A stretch of 64,000 nt of DNA from Geodermatophilus telluris (GTDB lineage: Bacteria; Actinomycetota; Actinomycetes; Mycobacteriales; Geodermatophilaceae), in NCBI RefSeq assembly GCF_900102745.1, contig NZ_FMZF01000003.1, positions 568,935-632,934 on the forward strand. The letters are read 5' to 3'. Position 1 is the first letter of the stretch, and every line of letters begins with the position of its first letter. The notes beneath the pieces were generated by a model. It was not told the DNA's origin and did not search any database. It saw only the letters and a program-made list of their open reading frames with translations. The position numbers and the translations under genes are program-made. Below, piece by piece: positions 44,148 to 54,487 of the stretch.

Positions 44148-45502
44148 AGCAGCTGCTCTCCCCTCAGGACTTCGCCGATGAGCTCCTGCGCGCGCTGCCC
44201 GGTCTCGGGCGTGACGGAGGACGGCGGGTGGTACTCGCGCTGGATGCCGCCGGACACCTCGCTGTAGTACGGGGTCTGCGGCCGTGGCGCCGCGGCCTCC
44301 AGCGAGTCCCGGATGGTGTCGGCCATCGGGAACGCCTCCTGGACGTCCGGGTCGTCGTACACCGCCACGGACGAGGCCGGGTTGCCGTTGGTGATCATGT
44401 ACTCGGCCTGGTTCTCGTCACTGGTGATGCACTCCGTCGCCTGGTAGGCGAGGTCGACGTGGTTGCTGAAGGCGCCCACGCCGAGGTTGATGCCGCCGTA
44501 CGGCGGCGCGGCCGGGGTCCCCTCGTCCACGGCGGGGTAGATCGTCCAGCCGTAGTCGTCGGGCACCGACTGGTCGAGCGTGCCGGCCTCGACCGCCGAC
44601 AGGGCGCGGGACCAGACGAACGGCCAGTTGACCATGAAGCCGGCGTCGTCGCTCTCGAACTGCGTGGCGCTGGTGTCCTCGCTCGCCGTGGAGAAGGCGG
44701 CGCCGACGACCCCGGAGTTCGCCACCGTGGCCATGACCTCGGCGGCCCGCACGCCGGCCTCGTCGGTCAGCCCCAGCTGAATCTGGTCGGGGTCGGTGGA
44801 GTTCTCGGCGATGACCGAACCGCCCGCCGACTCGATGAGCGCGTTGAACCACACGGTCAGCGACTCGGCCCGCCGGCCCTGGGCGCTCAGGATCGTGTCG
44901 GTGGCCTGCGCGGCCTCGACGAGCTGGTCCCAGGTGACCGGCTGGGTCATGTCCAGACCGGCGGCCTCGGCGACCGACTTGCGGTACCAGAGCAGCTGGG
45001 TGTTCGCCCAGAACGGCACGGTGACCAGCTCGTCGTCCCAGGTCGCGCCCTCGATGGAGCTCTGCACGACGCCCTCGGTCACCCGCTCGGCGAGGTCCGA
45101 GGGCACCGGCGCGAGGAAGCCGGCCTGCGCGAACTCGGGGATGTAGGGCGGGTCGAGACTGATCAGGTCGATCGACGCGTCGTTGGCCGCCAGGCGGCGG
45201 ACGAGCTGCTCGCGCTGGGCCGAGGACTCACGCGGCAGGATCGACACCGCGATCCGGTACGCGCCCCCGGACTCCTCCGAGCACCGGTCGGCGATCGTCT
45301 GCTGCCCGCCGGAGTCGGGGTTGATGTACCAGTTGAGGACCGGGGTGGCGGAGTTCCCGCCCCCACCGCCGCAGGCGGCCAGCGTGGACGACACCACGAA
45401 GGCGGCCGCCGCGCTCCCCAGGACGCGTCGCGACCGCCTGCCCGGGCCTCCGGGACGACCACGCCCCCTGGCCCCTGGACTGCGTCGTTGTGCGAAGGAC
45501 AA
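44144..45502 (-). CDS. lpqY: Sugar-binding lipoprotein LpqY
   Basis: Extracytoplasmic binding protein of the importer. 452 residues; a basic leader and signal with lipobox LAAC, lipidated Cys44. Strong correspondence with mycobacterial LpqY across NTQLLWYRKSV, VWFNALIESAGGSV, VNWPFVWS and GGINLGVGAFSNH. It starts at TTG 45500-45502, with GGAGG 9 bases upstream, an uncommon start codon. Trehalose is the known mycobacterial ligand; here another alpha-glucoside is possible. Confidence 0.9.
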   Translation of the reverse strand: MSFAQRRSPGARGRGRPGGPGRRSRRVLGSAAAAFVVSSTLAACGGGGGNSATPVLNWYINPDSGGQQTIADRCSEESGGAYRIAVSILPRESSAQREQLVRRLAANDASIDLISLDPPYIPEFAQAGFLAPVPSDLAERVTEGVVQSSIEGATWDDELVTVPFWANTQLLWYRKSVAEAAGLDMTQPVTWDQLVEAAQATDTILSAQGRRAESLTVWFNALIESAGGSVIAENSTDPDQIQLGLTDEAGVRAAEVMATVANSGVVGAAFSTASEDTSATQFESDDAGFMVNWPFVWSRALSAVEAGTLDQSVPDDYGWTIYPAVDEGTPAAPPYGGINLGVGAFSNHVDLAYQATECITSDENQAEYMITNGNPASSVAVYDDPDVQEAFPMADTIRDSLEAAAPRPQTPYYSEVSGGIQREYHPPSSVTPETGQRAQELIGEVLRGEQLL

Positions 45503-45622
45503 GACCGATCGCCTCCGATCCGGCGAGCTCGACGATCACCGCCCCCGTACCGTGGCGCAGGCCACAGGTCGCCGCAACCCGGTCGTGTCCGCCGTGTGAC
45601 CAGGCCAGCGGCGCCGGACCGG

Positions 45623-46852
45623 TCAGGACCGGTTGGCGATGACCGACGGCGTGGTGAGCTCCTCCGGGGTGGCCGGGAGGACGGTGCGGACGTAGGACCG
45701 CGCCGCCGCCGTGGTGCCGACGTCCCGGCCGGCCTGCTCGGAGAGGAACCACCGGTGCTCGAGCACCTCGTGGAAGACCTCGGCCGGTGCCAGGCGGCCG
45801 GCCAGCTCGGGCGGGATGGCGTCGATGACCGGCTGGTACACGTCGGCCAGCCACCGGGCCCCGGCCACCGCCTCCGACACCGGCGCCCCCGACCTCTGCT
45901 CGAGGTAGGCGCGGTAGGTGCGCAGGTCGTTGAGCAGCCGGCGCGCCTGGTTCTCCTGCACCTCGAGGCCGGTGAGGCGGAACAGCTCGCGACGGTGCTG
46001 CCCGGGAGCGGAGACGCGCGTCTCCACCCGCAGCCGGGCGCCCTCGTCGGAGGTCACCAGCTCCACCTCGCCGACGTCGAAGCCGAGGTCGTTGAGCCGC
46101 TGCAGCCGCTCGGCCACCCGGTAGCGCTGCTCGTCGGCGCGGAAGACCTCCTCGTGGGTGACCTCGTCCCAGAGCCGGTCGTAGCGCACCGGCAGGCTGT
46201 CGGCGACGTCGATCGGGTCGACGCCGTCGGGGAGCAGTTCGCCGGCCTGCAGGTCGAGGAGCTCCGCGCCCACCCGCTCGCGCGCGAGCTCGAGGTCGTA
46301 GTGGCGCTGGCCGCGGGAGAGCTGGGGGTGCCGCTCGGCGGTCTCGGCGTCGACCAGGTGGGCGGCGAGCGCGCCGGCGTCGAGCCGGAACAGGGTGTTC
46401 GACAGCGAGCAGTCACCCCAGAAGATGCCGGCCAGGTGCAGCCGCACGAGCAGCACCACCAGGGTGTCCATGAGCTGGTCGACCGACTGCCGGGCGCTGG
46501 GCCGGGAGAACAGGTAGCGGTAGGACATCGAGTACTCGAGGTACCGGGTCACCAGGATGGCGTCCTGCCCGCCGGGGCGGTCGATGCAGATGCCCAGCAC
46601 CGACACCGACGGCAGGCCCTCCTCCTCGAACTCGCCGAGCAGGGCGTACTCGTGCCGGGCCAGCGGCTCGGCGATCTCCTTGAGCGCGAAGACCCTGCCC
46701 TGCTCGGCGACGAAGCGGACGACGTGCCGCGAGATGCCGCGCTGCGGGACCTCCAGGAGCAGCGCCGGGTCCCACTCCTCGAGCGGCTCGTGCCAGGGCA
46801 GGGCGAGCAGCGCGGCGCCGTCGGTGCCCGGTGGGCGGAACAGGTACCGCAC
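45623..46852 (-). CDS. DUF4032 protein, kinase-like fold
   Basis: 409 residues. The N-terminal half looks like a small kinase: FALKE (Lys58), HLAGIFWGDCSLSN (His139, Asp147, Asn152, catalytic-loop-like) and HLVDAET (Asp168, metal-binding-like). The C-terminal DUF4032 half contains ELFRLTGLEVQENQARRLLNDLRTYRAYLEQ and WLADVYQPVIDAIP. Resembles Kdo/WaaP-type lipopolysaccharide kinases although actinobacteria have no LPS. GTG 46850-46852 has GGAGG 7 bases upstream. It is 120 bases upstream of lpqY on the same strand. Substrate unknown. Confidence 0.88.
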   Translation of the reverse strand: MRYLFRPPGTDGAALLALPWHEPLEEWDPALLLEVPQRGISRHVVRFVAEQGRVFALKEIAEPLARHEYALLGEFEEEGLPSVSVLGICIDRPGGQDAILVTRYLEYSMSYRYLFSRPSARQSVDQLMDTLVVLLVRLHLAGIFWGDCSLSNTLFRLDAGALAAHLVDAETAERHPQLSRGQRHYDLELARERVGAELLDLQAGELLPDGVDPIDVADSLPVRYDRLWDEVTHEEVFRADEQRYRVAERLQRLNDLGFDVGEVELVTSDEGARLRVETRVSAPGQHRRELFRLTGLEVQENQARRLLNDLRTYRAYLEQRSGAPVSEAVAGARWLADVYQPVIDAIPPELAGRLAPAEVFHEVLEHRWFLSEQAGRDVGTTAAARSYVRTVLPATPEELTTPSVIANRS

Positions 46853-46976
46853 GGCGCGACCTCCGTTGCTGGCCTCGTGCAGCCCACCACCGGTGGTGGG
46901 TGGTCCCGTGGTCAGCCTGCCACGGACGGTCCCCGGTCGCGCGGCGCCGGTGAGGGCACCCGGGGCGGGTGCGTCG

Positions 46977-47405
46977 TCAGGCGGCGAGCGAGACGGCGGA
47001 GCCGGCGCGGTGGGCCGTGCGCGTGGTGGCGCCGACCAGGGCGAGGGCGGGCTCGGCGGCCGCGGGCTCGGCGGAGGCGGTGGCCGCCGGCACGGCGACC
47101 TGCTCGGCGGCCGGCTGCTCGGCGGTCTCGGCCGGCACGCCGGCGGCGGGGACCAGCGGGCGGACGCGGCGGTCGGGGCCGCGCAGCTCCGTGCTGACCT
47201 CGGCCAGCAGGTCGGCGAGCTCGACGTCGAGCGCGTCGCAGATGGAGGCGAGCAGCTCGGAGGAGGCCTCCTTCTGGCCGCGCTCGACCTCCGAGAGGTA
47301 GCCCAGGCTCACCCGGGCGGCACCGGAGACGTCGCGCAGCGTCCGCCGCTGGCGCAGCCGGTGACCGCGCAGGGTGCGCCCGAGCTCGGTGCGCAGCAGC
47401 GTCAT
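46977..47405 (-). CDS. clgR: ClgR-type XRE transcriptional regulator
   Basis: Activator of clp protease and stress genes in actinobacteria. 142 residues with an N-terminal helix-turn-helix ([44 protein letters not shown], quoted blocks [21 protein letters not shown]) and a long Ala-rich tail ending VSLAA. In Streptomyces the ClgR C-terminal Ala-Ala is a ClpP-dependent degron, and the same end is present here. ATG 47403-47405 has GGAGA 7 bases upstream. Position beside pgsA matches M. tuberculosis Rv2745c-Rv2746c. Confidence 0.92.
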   Translation of the reverse strand: MTLLRTELGRTLRGHRLRQRRTLRDVSGAARVSLGYLSEVERGQKEASSELLASICDALDVELADLLAEVSTELRGPDRRVRPLVPAAGVPAETAEQPAAEQVAVPAATASAEPAAAEPALALVGATTRTAHRAGSAVSLAA

Positions 47406-47570
47406 GGCCGTCTCCTGTCTGGCAGGGGGGAAGCGGCGGCACCTGCCGGTGCCGTGCGCCCACGGTACGCGGCGGGCCCCCCGGTTCCCGCGCCGGCAGG
47501 GCCGCGTCCGCTCATGGCGTAACGCCGAGGTGGGCGCGGACGTTCCGCCCGCCGCGGCCTCCGTCGGTGG

Positions 47571-47620
47571 CCCTCCTGCAGGGGCCCGCCGGGCGCCGGC
47601 GAGGGGTGGGGGCAGGAGGG
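47571..47620 (-). terminator. Weak hairpin after pgsA
   Basis: CCCTCCTGC and its complement (9-bp stem) enclose 32 bases, 8 bases past the pgsA stop. The rest of 47406-47570 shows nothing recognisable; cinA, common here in relatives, is absent. Confidence 0.35.
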
Positions 47621-47627
47621 TCCTTCC

Positions 47628-48305
47628 TCAGGCGGCCGCGTCGGGGGCGTCGGAGCGCCGGCCGGCCGGCCCGGCGGCGCGCCGCGCGGCGGCCGCGCGG
47701 GCGGCGCGGGCGCTGGTCCGCCGCAGGGCGAGCGCGCGGTAGACGTAGTCCGCGCCGGTGACCACGGTGAGCACGAGCGCGACGGCCATGACCCACCAGC
47801 GGGCGCTGGCCAGCAGGCCCTCCAGCGGCAGGGTGTACAGGCCGATCGCCAGTGCCTGGACGACGGTCTTGGCCTTGCCGCCGCGGCTGGCGGCGATGAC
47901 CCCGTGCCGGATCACCCAGAACCGCAGCAGGGTGACGCCGACCTCGCGCACCAGGATCACCAGCGTCACCCACCACGGCAGCAGCCCCAGCACCGACAGG
48001 CCGACGAGCGCGGTGCCGGTGAGCGCCTTGTCCGCGATGGGGTCGGCGAGCTTGCCGAACTCGGTCACCTGGCCCGTGCGCCGCGCGATGAGCCCGTCGT
48101 AGCGGTCGGTGATGATCGCCAGGGCGAAGACCACCGTGGCCCACACCCGCCGGTCGTCGTCCATGCCGCCGTCGGACAGCAGCAGGACGGCGAACACCGG
48201 GACGACCGCCAGCCGCAGCACGGTCAGGGCGTTGGGCACGTTGACCAGCCGGGCCGTCTGCGGCGGGGTGGCCGCCGGGTCGGGTGCCACGGCGCTCACC
48301 GGCAC
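47628..48305 (-). CDS. pgsA: CDP-diacylglycerol-glycerol-3-phosphate 3-phosphatidyltransferase
   Basis: CDP-alcohol phosphatidyltransferase for phosphatidylglycerol synthesis. The signature D-x2-DG-x2-AR-x8-G-x3-D-x3-D is complete (Asp67, Asp70, Asp88, Asp92). Four to six helices; a cytoplasmic Arg/Ala-rich C-terminus. GTG 48303-48305 is one base after the rimO stop; GTG 48297-48299 is an alternative with GAGGTG upstream. Confidence 0.93.
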   Translation of the reverse strand: MPVSAVAPDPAATPPQTARLVNVPNALTVLRLAVVPVFAVLLLSDGGMDDDRRVWATVVFALAIITDRYDGLIARRTGQVTEFGKLADPIADKALTGTALVGLSVLGLLPWWVTLVILVREVGVTLLRFWVIRHGVIAASRGGKAKTVVQALAIGLYTLPLEGLLASARWWVMAVALVLTVVTGADYVYRALALRRTSARAARAAAARRAAGPAGRRSDAPDAAA

Positions 48306-48306
48306 C

Positions 48307-49749
48307 TCACCGGCCGGCCGGGACCGGCGCGAGCGCGGCGGCCACGAGGTCGACGCCCTCGGTGCCCACCACCTCGGCGGCCACCAGCTGGCCGGGGCGG
48401 GCGCCGTCGGGGACGCCGGTGACCGTGGTGGTGCCGTCGGCGTCGGGGTCCTGGTGGGCGGCGTGCCCGGACCAGACGCCCGGGCCGTCCCCGGCGTCCG
48501 GGACGGCGGAGAGGTCCTCGGTGAGCAGCACCTCGGCGCGGGTGCCGACGCGCTCCTCGGCGCGTTGCGCGGTCAGCTCCTCGACCAGGTCGGTGACCCG
48601 GCGCACGCGCGCGTCGATCTCGGTCCGGTCGAGCTTGCCGGGCAGGCCCACCGCCTCGGTGCCCTCCTCGTCGGAGTAGCCGAACACGCCCACGGCGTCG
48701 AGCCGGGCCGCGGTGAGGAAGCGCTCGAGCTCGGCGACGTCGTCCTCGGTCTCGCCGGGGAAGCCGAGGATGACGTTGGTCCGGAAGCCGGCCTCCGGGG
48801 CCAGCGAGCGGGCGCGCTCGACGAGCGCGAGGAAGTCGTCGGTGCCGCCGAAGCGGCGCATGCGGCGCAGCAGCCCGGGCGAGGAGTGCTGGAAGGACAG
48901 GTCGAAGTAGGGCGCGACGCCCTCGGTGCCGGCGATGACCTCGAGCAGGCCGGGCCGCAGCTCCGCCGGCTGCAGGTAGGCGACGCGCACCCGGACGACG
49001 CCCTCGACGGCGGCCAGCTGCGGCAGCAGGCGCTCCAGCGAGCGCAGGTCGCCGAGGTCCTTGCCGTAGGAGGTGGAGTTCTCGCTCACCAGCACGAGCT
49101 CGGTGACGCCCTGGGACGCCAGCCACCGGGCCTCGCCGAGCACCTCGGCCGGCGGCCGCGAGACGAACGAGCCGCGGAAGGTGGGGATGGCGCAGAAGGC
49201 GCAGCGGCGGTCGCAGCCCGAGGCCAGCTTGAGCGCGGCCGTCGGCCCGGAGGCCAGCCGGCGGCGCTGCACCCAGCCGTGGCCGGGGATGGCCGGCGCC
49301 TCGGCCGCGGTGGCCGCGGCGGTGCGCGCCACCGGGCTGATCGGCAGCAGCGTGCGGCGGTCGCGCGGCGAGTGCGGCACCAGCGGCCGGCCGGTCAGCA
49401 CGTCGTCGAGCCGGTCACCGATGGCGGCGTAGTCGTCGAAGCCGAGCACGGTGGCCTCGGGCAGCGCGCCGGCGAGCTCGGAGCCGTAGCGCTCGGCCAT
49501 GCAGCCGACCGCGACGACCTCCGCGCCGGAGTCCGTGGCGGCCAGGATGGCGTCCACCGAGTCCTTCTTCGCCGACTCGATGAACCCGCAGGTGTTGACC
49601 AGGACGGCGTCGGCGCCCTCGGGGTCCTCGACCAGCCGGTAGCCGTCGGCGGCCAGCCGGCCGGCCAGCTCCTCGGAGTCGACCTCGTTGCGGGCGCACC
49701 CGAGGGTCACCACCGCCACCGTGCGGGCAGGGGAGGACGGAGCTGTCAC
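48307..49749 (-). CDS. rimO: Ribosomal protein S12 methylthiotransferase RimO
   Basis: Radical-SAM enzyme methylthiolating an aspartate of ribosomal protein S12. UPF0004 cysteines in [21 protein letters not shown] (the RimO-specific motif) and VGCMAER; radical-SAM triad in [14 protein letters not shown] domain ends the protein. 480 residues from GTG 49747-49749, 6 bases after TACGAT, not from the longer upstream frame. Confidence 0.95.
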   Translation of the reverse strand: MTAPSSPARTVAVVTLGCARNEVDSEELAGRLAADGYRLVEDPEGADAVLVNTCGFIESAKKDSVDAILAATDSGAEVVAVGCMAERYGSELAGALPEATVLGFDDYAAIGDRLDDVLTGRPLVPHSPRDRRTLLPISPVARTAAATAAEAPAIPGHGWVQRRRLASGPTAALKLASGCDRRCAFCAIPTFRGSFVSRPPAEVLGEARWLASQGVTELVLVSENSTSYGKDLGDLRSLERLLPQLAAVEGVVRVRVAYLQPAELRPGLLEVIAGTEGVAPYFDLSFQHSSPGLLRRMRRFGGTDDFLALVERARSLAPEAGFRTNVILGFPGETEDDVAELERFLTAARLDAVGVFGYSDEEGTEAVGLPGKLDRTEIDARVRRVTDLVEELTAQRAEERVGTRAEVLLTEDLSAVPDAGDGPGVWSGHAAHQDPDADGTTTVTGVPDGARPGQLVAAEVVGTEGVDLVAAALAPVPAGR

Positions 49750-49755
49750 CGCCCC

Positions 49756-49761
49756 ATCGTA
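49756..49761 (-). promoter_or_regulatory. Leaderless -10 of rimO
   Basis: TACGAT on the minus strand, 6 bases before GTG 49749. Confidence 0.6.
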
Positions 49762-49831
49762 GTCGACGGACCCCCGCACCCCCGGCTGCTCGCCGGGCCG
49801 CGGTGGGACGCGACCCGGCAGCCGCCGCCCG

Positions 49832-52393
49832 TCACGCCTCGGCGGGCAGCGTCCCACCGCGGAGGGTGAACAGCACCGACTCCAGCTCGTCGGGCTTGAC
49901 GAGCACGTCGCGGGCCTTGGAGCCCTCCGACGGGCCGACCACGCCCCGGGTCTCCATGAGGTCCATCAGCCGGCCGGCCTTGGCGAAGCCGACCCGCAGC
50001 TTGCGCTGCAGCATCGACGTCGACCCGAACTGGCTGGTGACGACGAGCTCGACGGCCTGGCACAGCAGGTCGAGGTCCCCGCCGATGTCCTCGTCGATCT
50101 CCCGCTTCTCGACCTCGGCGGCGCTGAAGACCTCCTCGCGGTACTCCGGCTCGGCCTGCCGCTTGGTGAACTCGACGACCGACTCGATCTCTTCGTCGGA
50201 CACGTAGGCGCCCTGAACGCGTATCGGCTTACCCGCACCGATCGGCAGGAACAGCGCGTCGCCCATGCCGATGAGCTTCTCTGCACCGGGCTGGTCGAGG
50301 ATGACGCGGCTGTCGGTGAGGCTGGAGGTGGAGAACGCCAGCCGCGAGGGCACGTTGGCCTTGATCAGGCCGGTGACGACGTCGACCGAGGGCCGCTGGG
50401 TGGCCAGCACCAGGTGGATGCCGGCGGCGCGCGCCTTCTGGGTGATGCGCACGATCGACTCCTCGACGTCGCGCGGGGCGACCATCATGAGGTCGGCCAG
50501 CTCGTCGACGATCGCCAGGATGTAGGGGTAGGGCCGGTAGACCCGCTCACTGCCCGGCGGGGCCGTGATCTCTCCGCCGCGAACCTTGCGGTTGAAGTCG
50601 TCGATGTGCCGGACGCCGGTGGCCCGCATGTCCTGGTAGCGCTGCTCCATCTCCTCGACCAGCCAGGCCAGCGCGGTGGCCGCCTTCTTCGGGTCGGTGA
50701 TGATCGGCGTGATCAGGTGCGGGATGCCGTCGTAGGGCGTCAGCTCGACCATCTTCGGGTCGACCAGGATCATGCGGAGCTCGTCTGGGGTGGCGCGCAG
50801 CAGCAGCGACGTCAGCAGCGAGTTGACACAGCTGGACTTACCTGCGCCAGTGGCGCCGGCCACGAGCAGGTGCGGCATCTTCGCCAGGTTGGCGCAGACA
50901 TAGCCACCCTCGATGTCCTTGCCCAGGCCGACCAGCATTGGGTGCTGATCCGCCTTGGCGACCTGAGACCGCAGAACATCTCCGAGGCTCACCATCTCGC
51001 GATCCGCGTTCGGCACCTCCACTCCCACCGCGGACTTCCCGGGGATCGGCGCGAGGATGCGGATGTTGTCGTTGGCGACGGCGTAGGCGATGTTCTTGGT
51101 CAGAGCGGTGATCTTCTCGACCTTGACCGCGTTACCAAGCTCGATTTCGTAGCGGGTGACGGTCGGGCCTCGCATATAGCGCCTTGCGACGGCGTCCACG
51201 CCAAACTGCTGCAGGACAGCATTGATTGCTTCCTTGACGCCCTCATTGGCCGCCGTGCCAGCCCGTGGCGGCGTGCCCTGCTGCAGCATCCTGAGCTTCG
51301 GCAGTTGATACTCGCCCTCGACGGGCTGGATGGTGAGCTGCTCCGGCTCATCAAGAGGCGGTAGCCCCTCTGGCACTGGCGTGGGCGGCCTTGCATCCAC
51401 CGAAGCTTCCTGTATGGCGGAGACCGGAATCGGCTCCTGCCGGACGGCCTCCTGCACCTCGGTATAGGGCACGTGGTCGATCGGGCCGGTGGTGGTGAGG
51501 TCGGGGGCGTCCTCGTGGAGGACCTCGGACAGCGCGGCGCGCTTGGAGCGGCGCGGCCGGACGGGCTCCTCCTCGACCTCCTCGTCGGCGTGGTCGTCGG
51601 CGTGGTCGTCGGTGTCGTCCCAGTACTCGTCGGTGCGGCCGGTGGCCCGGTCGGCGAAGGCGCGCAGCCGCTCGGGCACCTGGTGCAGCGGCGTCGCGGT
51701 GAGCACGAGGACGGCGAAGACGGCGAGCAGGGCGAGCAGGAGGACGGCGACGACGGCGCCCAGGCCCGCGGTCAGCGGCGTGCCGACCGCCCAGCCGACC
51801 AGGCCGCCGGTGCCGGGCCGGCCCTCCAGCGGGGCGCCGGGGTCGCCGATCACCGAGGCGATGCCCAGGACCGACACGACGGCGCACAGCCAGCCGATCG
51901 CCAGCCGGCCGCGCTGCTCGGGGCGGGGACCGCGCCGCAGCAGGCGCAGGGCGGCGAGGAAGAGCACGGCGGGCAGCACGACGAGCAGGGCGCCGACGAC
52001 CCAGCGCACGCCGTCGGCGAGGCCGGCGCCGACCGGGCCGATGCCGTCGAACCAGGCGGCCGCACCGAGGACGACGGCCAGGCCGAGGACGGCGAGGCCG
52101 GCACCGTCGCGGCGGTGCTCGGGGGCCAGCGGCTCGGCCTCCTCGGGGCGGGCGACCGAGCGGGCCAGGCCGCCGGCGCCGCGGGCGAGCAGCGACCAGG
52201 CGCCGGCGGTGGCCCGCCAGACGGCGGCGGCCGCACCCGGGCCCTGCGGGGCGGGCTTGCGGGCCGGGGGCCTGCGGTTGCCGGTGCGGGCGGGCGTCCG
52301 CGAGGCCGGCCGCTTGCCGGAGGCCGTCGACCCGGACCGGCCCTTGGGGGCCGAGCCGGCCGGCCGGCGCGAGGGCGTGGTGCGGGCAGGCAT
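49832..52393 (-). CDS. ftsK: DNA translocase FtsK
   Basis: Septal DNA pump resolving chromosome ends at division. 853 residues: basic N-terminus, four membrane helices (residues ~95-250), a linker with [10 protein letters not shown] repeats, then a RecA-like motor with Walker [10 protein letters not shown] and [14 protein letters not shown], and the winged gamma domain ([22 protein letters not shown]). ATG 52391-52393 lies 6 bases after TACCGT, leaderless. The linker and start of the motor domain (about 50930-51480) have clearly lower GC than either side. Confidence 0.97.
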   Translation of the reverse strand: MPARTTPSRRPAGSAPKGRSGSTASGKRPASRTPARTGNRRPPARKPAPQGPGAAAAVWRATAGAWSLLARGAGGLARSVARPEEAEPLAPEHRRDGAGLAVLGLAVVLGAAAWFDGIGPVGAGLADGVRWVVGALLVVLPAVLFLAALRLLRRGPRPEQRGRLAIGWLCAVVSVLGIASVIGDPGAPLEGRPGTGGLVGWAVGTPLTAGLGAVVAVLLLALLAVFAVLVLTATPLHQVPERLRAFADRATGRTDEYWDDTDDHADDHADEEVEEEPVRPRRSKRAALSEVLHEDAPDLTTTGPIDHVPYTEVQEAVRQEPIPVSAIQEASVDARPPTPVPEGLPPLDEPEQLTIQPVEGEYQLPKLRMLQQGTPPRAGTAANEGVKEAINAVLQQFGVDAVARRYMRGPTVTRYEIELGNAVKVEKITALTKNIAYAVANDNIRILAPIPGKSAVGVEVPNADREMVSLGDVLRSQVAKADQHPMLVGLGKDIEGGYVCANLAKMPHLLVAGATGAGKSSCVNSLLTSLLLRATPDELRMILVDPKMVELTPYDGIPHLITPIITDPKKAATALAWLVEEMEQRYQDMRATGVRHIDDFNRKVRGGEITAPPGSERVYRPYPYILAIVDELADLMMVAPRDVEESIVRITQKARAAGIHLVLATQRPSVDVVTGLIKANVPSRLAFSTSSLTDSRVILDQPGAEKLIGMGDALFLPIGAGKPIRVQGAYVSDEEIESVVEFTKRQAEPEYREEVFSAAEVEKREIDEDIGGDLDLLCQAVELVVTSQFGSTSMLQRKLRVGFAKAGRLMDLMETRGVVGPSEGSKARDVLVKPDELESVLFTLRGGTLPAEA
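50930..51480 (-). other. Low-GC tract inside ftsK
   Basis: By hand count, bases 50941-51480 are about 64% G+C, against about 75-77% in sampled flanking 60-base lines. Codons with A or T in third position are frequent here. Frame is intact. Confidence 0.6.
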
Positions 52394-52399
52394 GCGTCG

Positions 52400-52405
52400 A
52401 CGGTA
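52400..52405 (-). promoter_or_regulatory. Leaderless -10 of ftsK
   Basis: TACCGT on the minus strand, 6 bases before ATG 52393. Confidence 0.6.
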
Positions 52406-52455
52406 GCCGCCGGCCGGCGTCCTCCCAGGCAGGCGCGCACGCCGTGTCCCCGGCC

Positions 52456-52461
52456 TACGGT
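52456..52461 (+). promoter_or_regulatory. Leaderless -10 of the S9 peptidase
   Basis: TACGGT, 6 bases before ATG 52468. It is 50 bases from the ftsK -10 on the other strand, so two leaderless promoters fire back-to-back. Confidence 0.65.
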
Positions 52462-52467
52462 CGCTGC

Positions 52468-54426
52468 ATGCCGACCCCCTCCCCCCTCCCCCACGGCAGC
52501 TGGCCCACCCCGCTCACCTCGGCACTGGTCGTCCGCTCGGCGGCGCGCCTCGGCGAGGTCGCCGTCGATGACGCCTCCCCCGCCGGCCCCGACGTCTGGT
52601 GGTCGGAGTCACGCCCCGGCGAGGGCGGCCGGTCGGCGCTGGTCCGGCGCTCGGCCGACGGCACCACCACCGACGTCCTCCCCTCCCCCTGGAACGCCCG
52701 CACCCGGGTGCACGAGTACGGCGGGGCGGCGTGGACGGTCGCCGGCGGCACGCTGTGGTTCACGCACTTCGACGACCAGCGGCTGTACCGGCTGTCCCCC
52801 GGCGACGACGCGCCGGTCGCCGTCACGGCCGCGCCGGTGCTGCCGGCCGGGGTGCGGTACGCCGACCTGACCCCGGACGCCGAGGGGTCGCTGCTCGCCG
52901 TCCGGGAGACGCACACCGCCTCCGGCGCGGCGGCCGACGTCGTCGACGAGGTGGTGCGCATCGCCTCCGACGGCACCGTCACGGTGCTGGTGACCGGGCC
53001 GGACTTCGTCTCCGACCCGCGGCCCGGCCCGGGCGGCCGGCTGGCGTGGCTGCAGTGGGACCACCCGGACATGCCCTGGGACGCCGCGCAGCTGGTCGTG
53101 CGCGCCGCCGACGGCACCGAGACGGTGGTCGCGGGCGGTCCGGGTGAGTCGGCGGTGCAGCCCACCTGGGACGCCGACGGCACCCTCTGGTTCTGCTGTG
53201 ACCGGACCGACGTGTGGTCGCTGTGGCGGTGGCGGCCGGGCGGCGAGGCGGAGCTGGTCCTCGACACCGGCACCGAGATCGCCGGGCCGCAGTGGGTCTT
53301 CGGCGCCCGCCGGTTCGCGCTGCTGCCCGGTGGCCGGGTGGTCGCCGCGGCCGGCGGCGAGGGCGGGGACCGGCTGGTCGTGGTGGAGCCCGACGGGGCG
53401 GCGCGGGAGGTGGCGCTGCCCGGGTGGACCGCGCTGCGGTACCTCACCGCGCACGGCGAGGACGTCGTCTGCGTGGCCGGCGGCCCCGCGAGCGAGCCGG
53501 TGGTGCTGCGCGCGGACCTCTCCGGGCGCAGCGAGGTGCTGCGCCCGGCGCGCGACCTCGGGCTCGACCCGGCCTGGTTCTCCGTCCCGGAGCACCTGAC
53601 CTTCCCGACCGACGAGCGCGGCACCGGGGTCGCTGAGGCGCACGCCGCCGTCTACCCGCCGACGAACCCGCAGGTCACCGCGCCGGAGGGCGACCTGCCG
53701 CCGCTGGTCGTGATGGTGCACGGCGGCCCGACGTCGGCCCACCCCCGCGTCCTGGACCTGGAGGTCCAGTACTTCACCTCGCGCGGGTTCTGCGTGGCGC
53801 ACGTCGACCACCGCGGCTCCACCGGGCACGGCCGCCGCTACCGCGACGCGCTGAGGGGGCAGTGGGGCGTGGTCGACCTCGACGACGTCGTCGCCTGCGC
53901 CGGCTCCCTCGCCGCGGCCGGCCGGGTCGACCCCGCGCGGATGGCGATCCGCGGCGGCTCGGCCGGGGGCTTCACCACGCTGGCCGCGCTCACCCGGCGG
54001 CCCGGGGTCTTCACCGCCGGCGCGAGCCACTTCGGCGTGGCCGACCTCGGCGCGCTGGCCGCGGACACGCACAAGTTCGAGTCCCGCTACCTCGACGGCC
54101 TGGTCGCGCCCTGGCCCGAGGGCGCCGAGGTCTACGCCGAGCGCTCGCCGATCACCCACGTGGCCGCCCTCGACACCCCGCTGGCGGTGTTCCAGGGCGC
54201 CGAGGACCGCGTCGTCCCCCCGGAGCAGGCCGAGGTGATGGTGGCGGCGCTGCGCGAGCGGGGCGTGCCGCACGCCTACCTGCTGTTCGAGGGCGAGCAG
54301 CACGGCTTCCGGCGGGCGGAGAACATCCGCGCCGCCCTCGACGGCGAGCTGTCCTTCTACGCGCAGGTGTGGGGCTTCGACCTGCCCGCCGGCGAGGGCA
54401 TCGAACCGGTCGAGGTGGTGCGCTGA
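52468..54426 (+). CDS. S9-family prolyl oligopeptidase/acylaminoacyl peptidase
   Basis: Cytoplasmic serine peptidase. 652 residues: N-terminal beta-propeller (residues ~30-370, no signal peptide) and C-terminal alpha/beta-hydrolase with GGSAGG nucleophile Ser498, Asp580 (GAEDRVVPP) and His612 (GEQHGFR). Oxyanion region [10 protein letters not shown]. The ATG at 52468 is chosen by the leaderless -10 rather than an upstream in-frame start. The stop overlaps a SigL-like promoter for the next gene. Confidence 0.94.
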   Translation: MPTPSPLPHGSWPTPLTSALVVRSAARLGEVAVDDASPAGPDVWWSESRPGEGGRSALVRRSADGTTTDVLPSPWNARTRVHEYGGAAWTVAGGTLWFTHFDDQRLYRLSPGDDAPVAVTAAPVLPAGVRYADLTPDAEGSLLAVRETHTASGAAADVVDEVVRIASDGTVTVLVTGPDFVSDPRPGPGGRLAWLQWDHPDMPWDAAQLVVRAADGTETVVAGGPGESAVQPTWDADGTLWFCCDRTDVWSLWRWRPGGEAELVLDTGTEIAGPQWVFGARRFALLPGGRVVAAAGGEGGDRLVVVEPDGAAREVALPGWTALRYLTAHGEDVVCVAGGPASEPVVLRADLSGRSEVLRPARDLGLDPAWFSVPEHLTFPTDERGTGVAEAHAAVYPPTNPQVTAPEGDLPPLVVMVHGGPTSAHPRVLDLEVQYFTSRGFCVAHVDHRGSTGHGRRYRDALRGQWGVVDLDDVVACAGSLAAAGRVDPARMAIRGGSAGGFTTLAALTRRPGVFTAGASHFGVADLGALAADTHKFESRYLDGLVAPWPEGAEVYAERSPITHVAALDTPLAVFQGAEDRVVPPEQAEVMVAALRERGVPHAYLLFEGEQHGFRRAENIRAALDGELSFYAQVWGFDLPAGEGIEPVEVVR

Positions 54427-54449
54427 ACCGTCCGGGCCCGGCAGCCGTA
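54424..54449 (+). promoter_or_regulatory. SigL-type ECF promoter of the sigma-factor gene
   Basis: TGAACC (54424-54429), 16-base spacer, CGTA (54446-54449), matching the mycobacterial SigL consensus TGAACC-N15-18-CGT. The TGA of the -35 is the stop codon of the peptidase gene. Suggests autoregulation. Confidence 0.65.
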
Positions 54450-54487
54450 CGCCTCCCGCGAGGGGACCGGAGGCCGGGAGGGCGCGG

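Noticed and set aside
47406..47627. A remnant of cinA between pgsA and clgR
   Set aside because: No CinA-like peptide found in any frame of this short gap.
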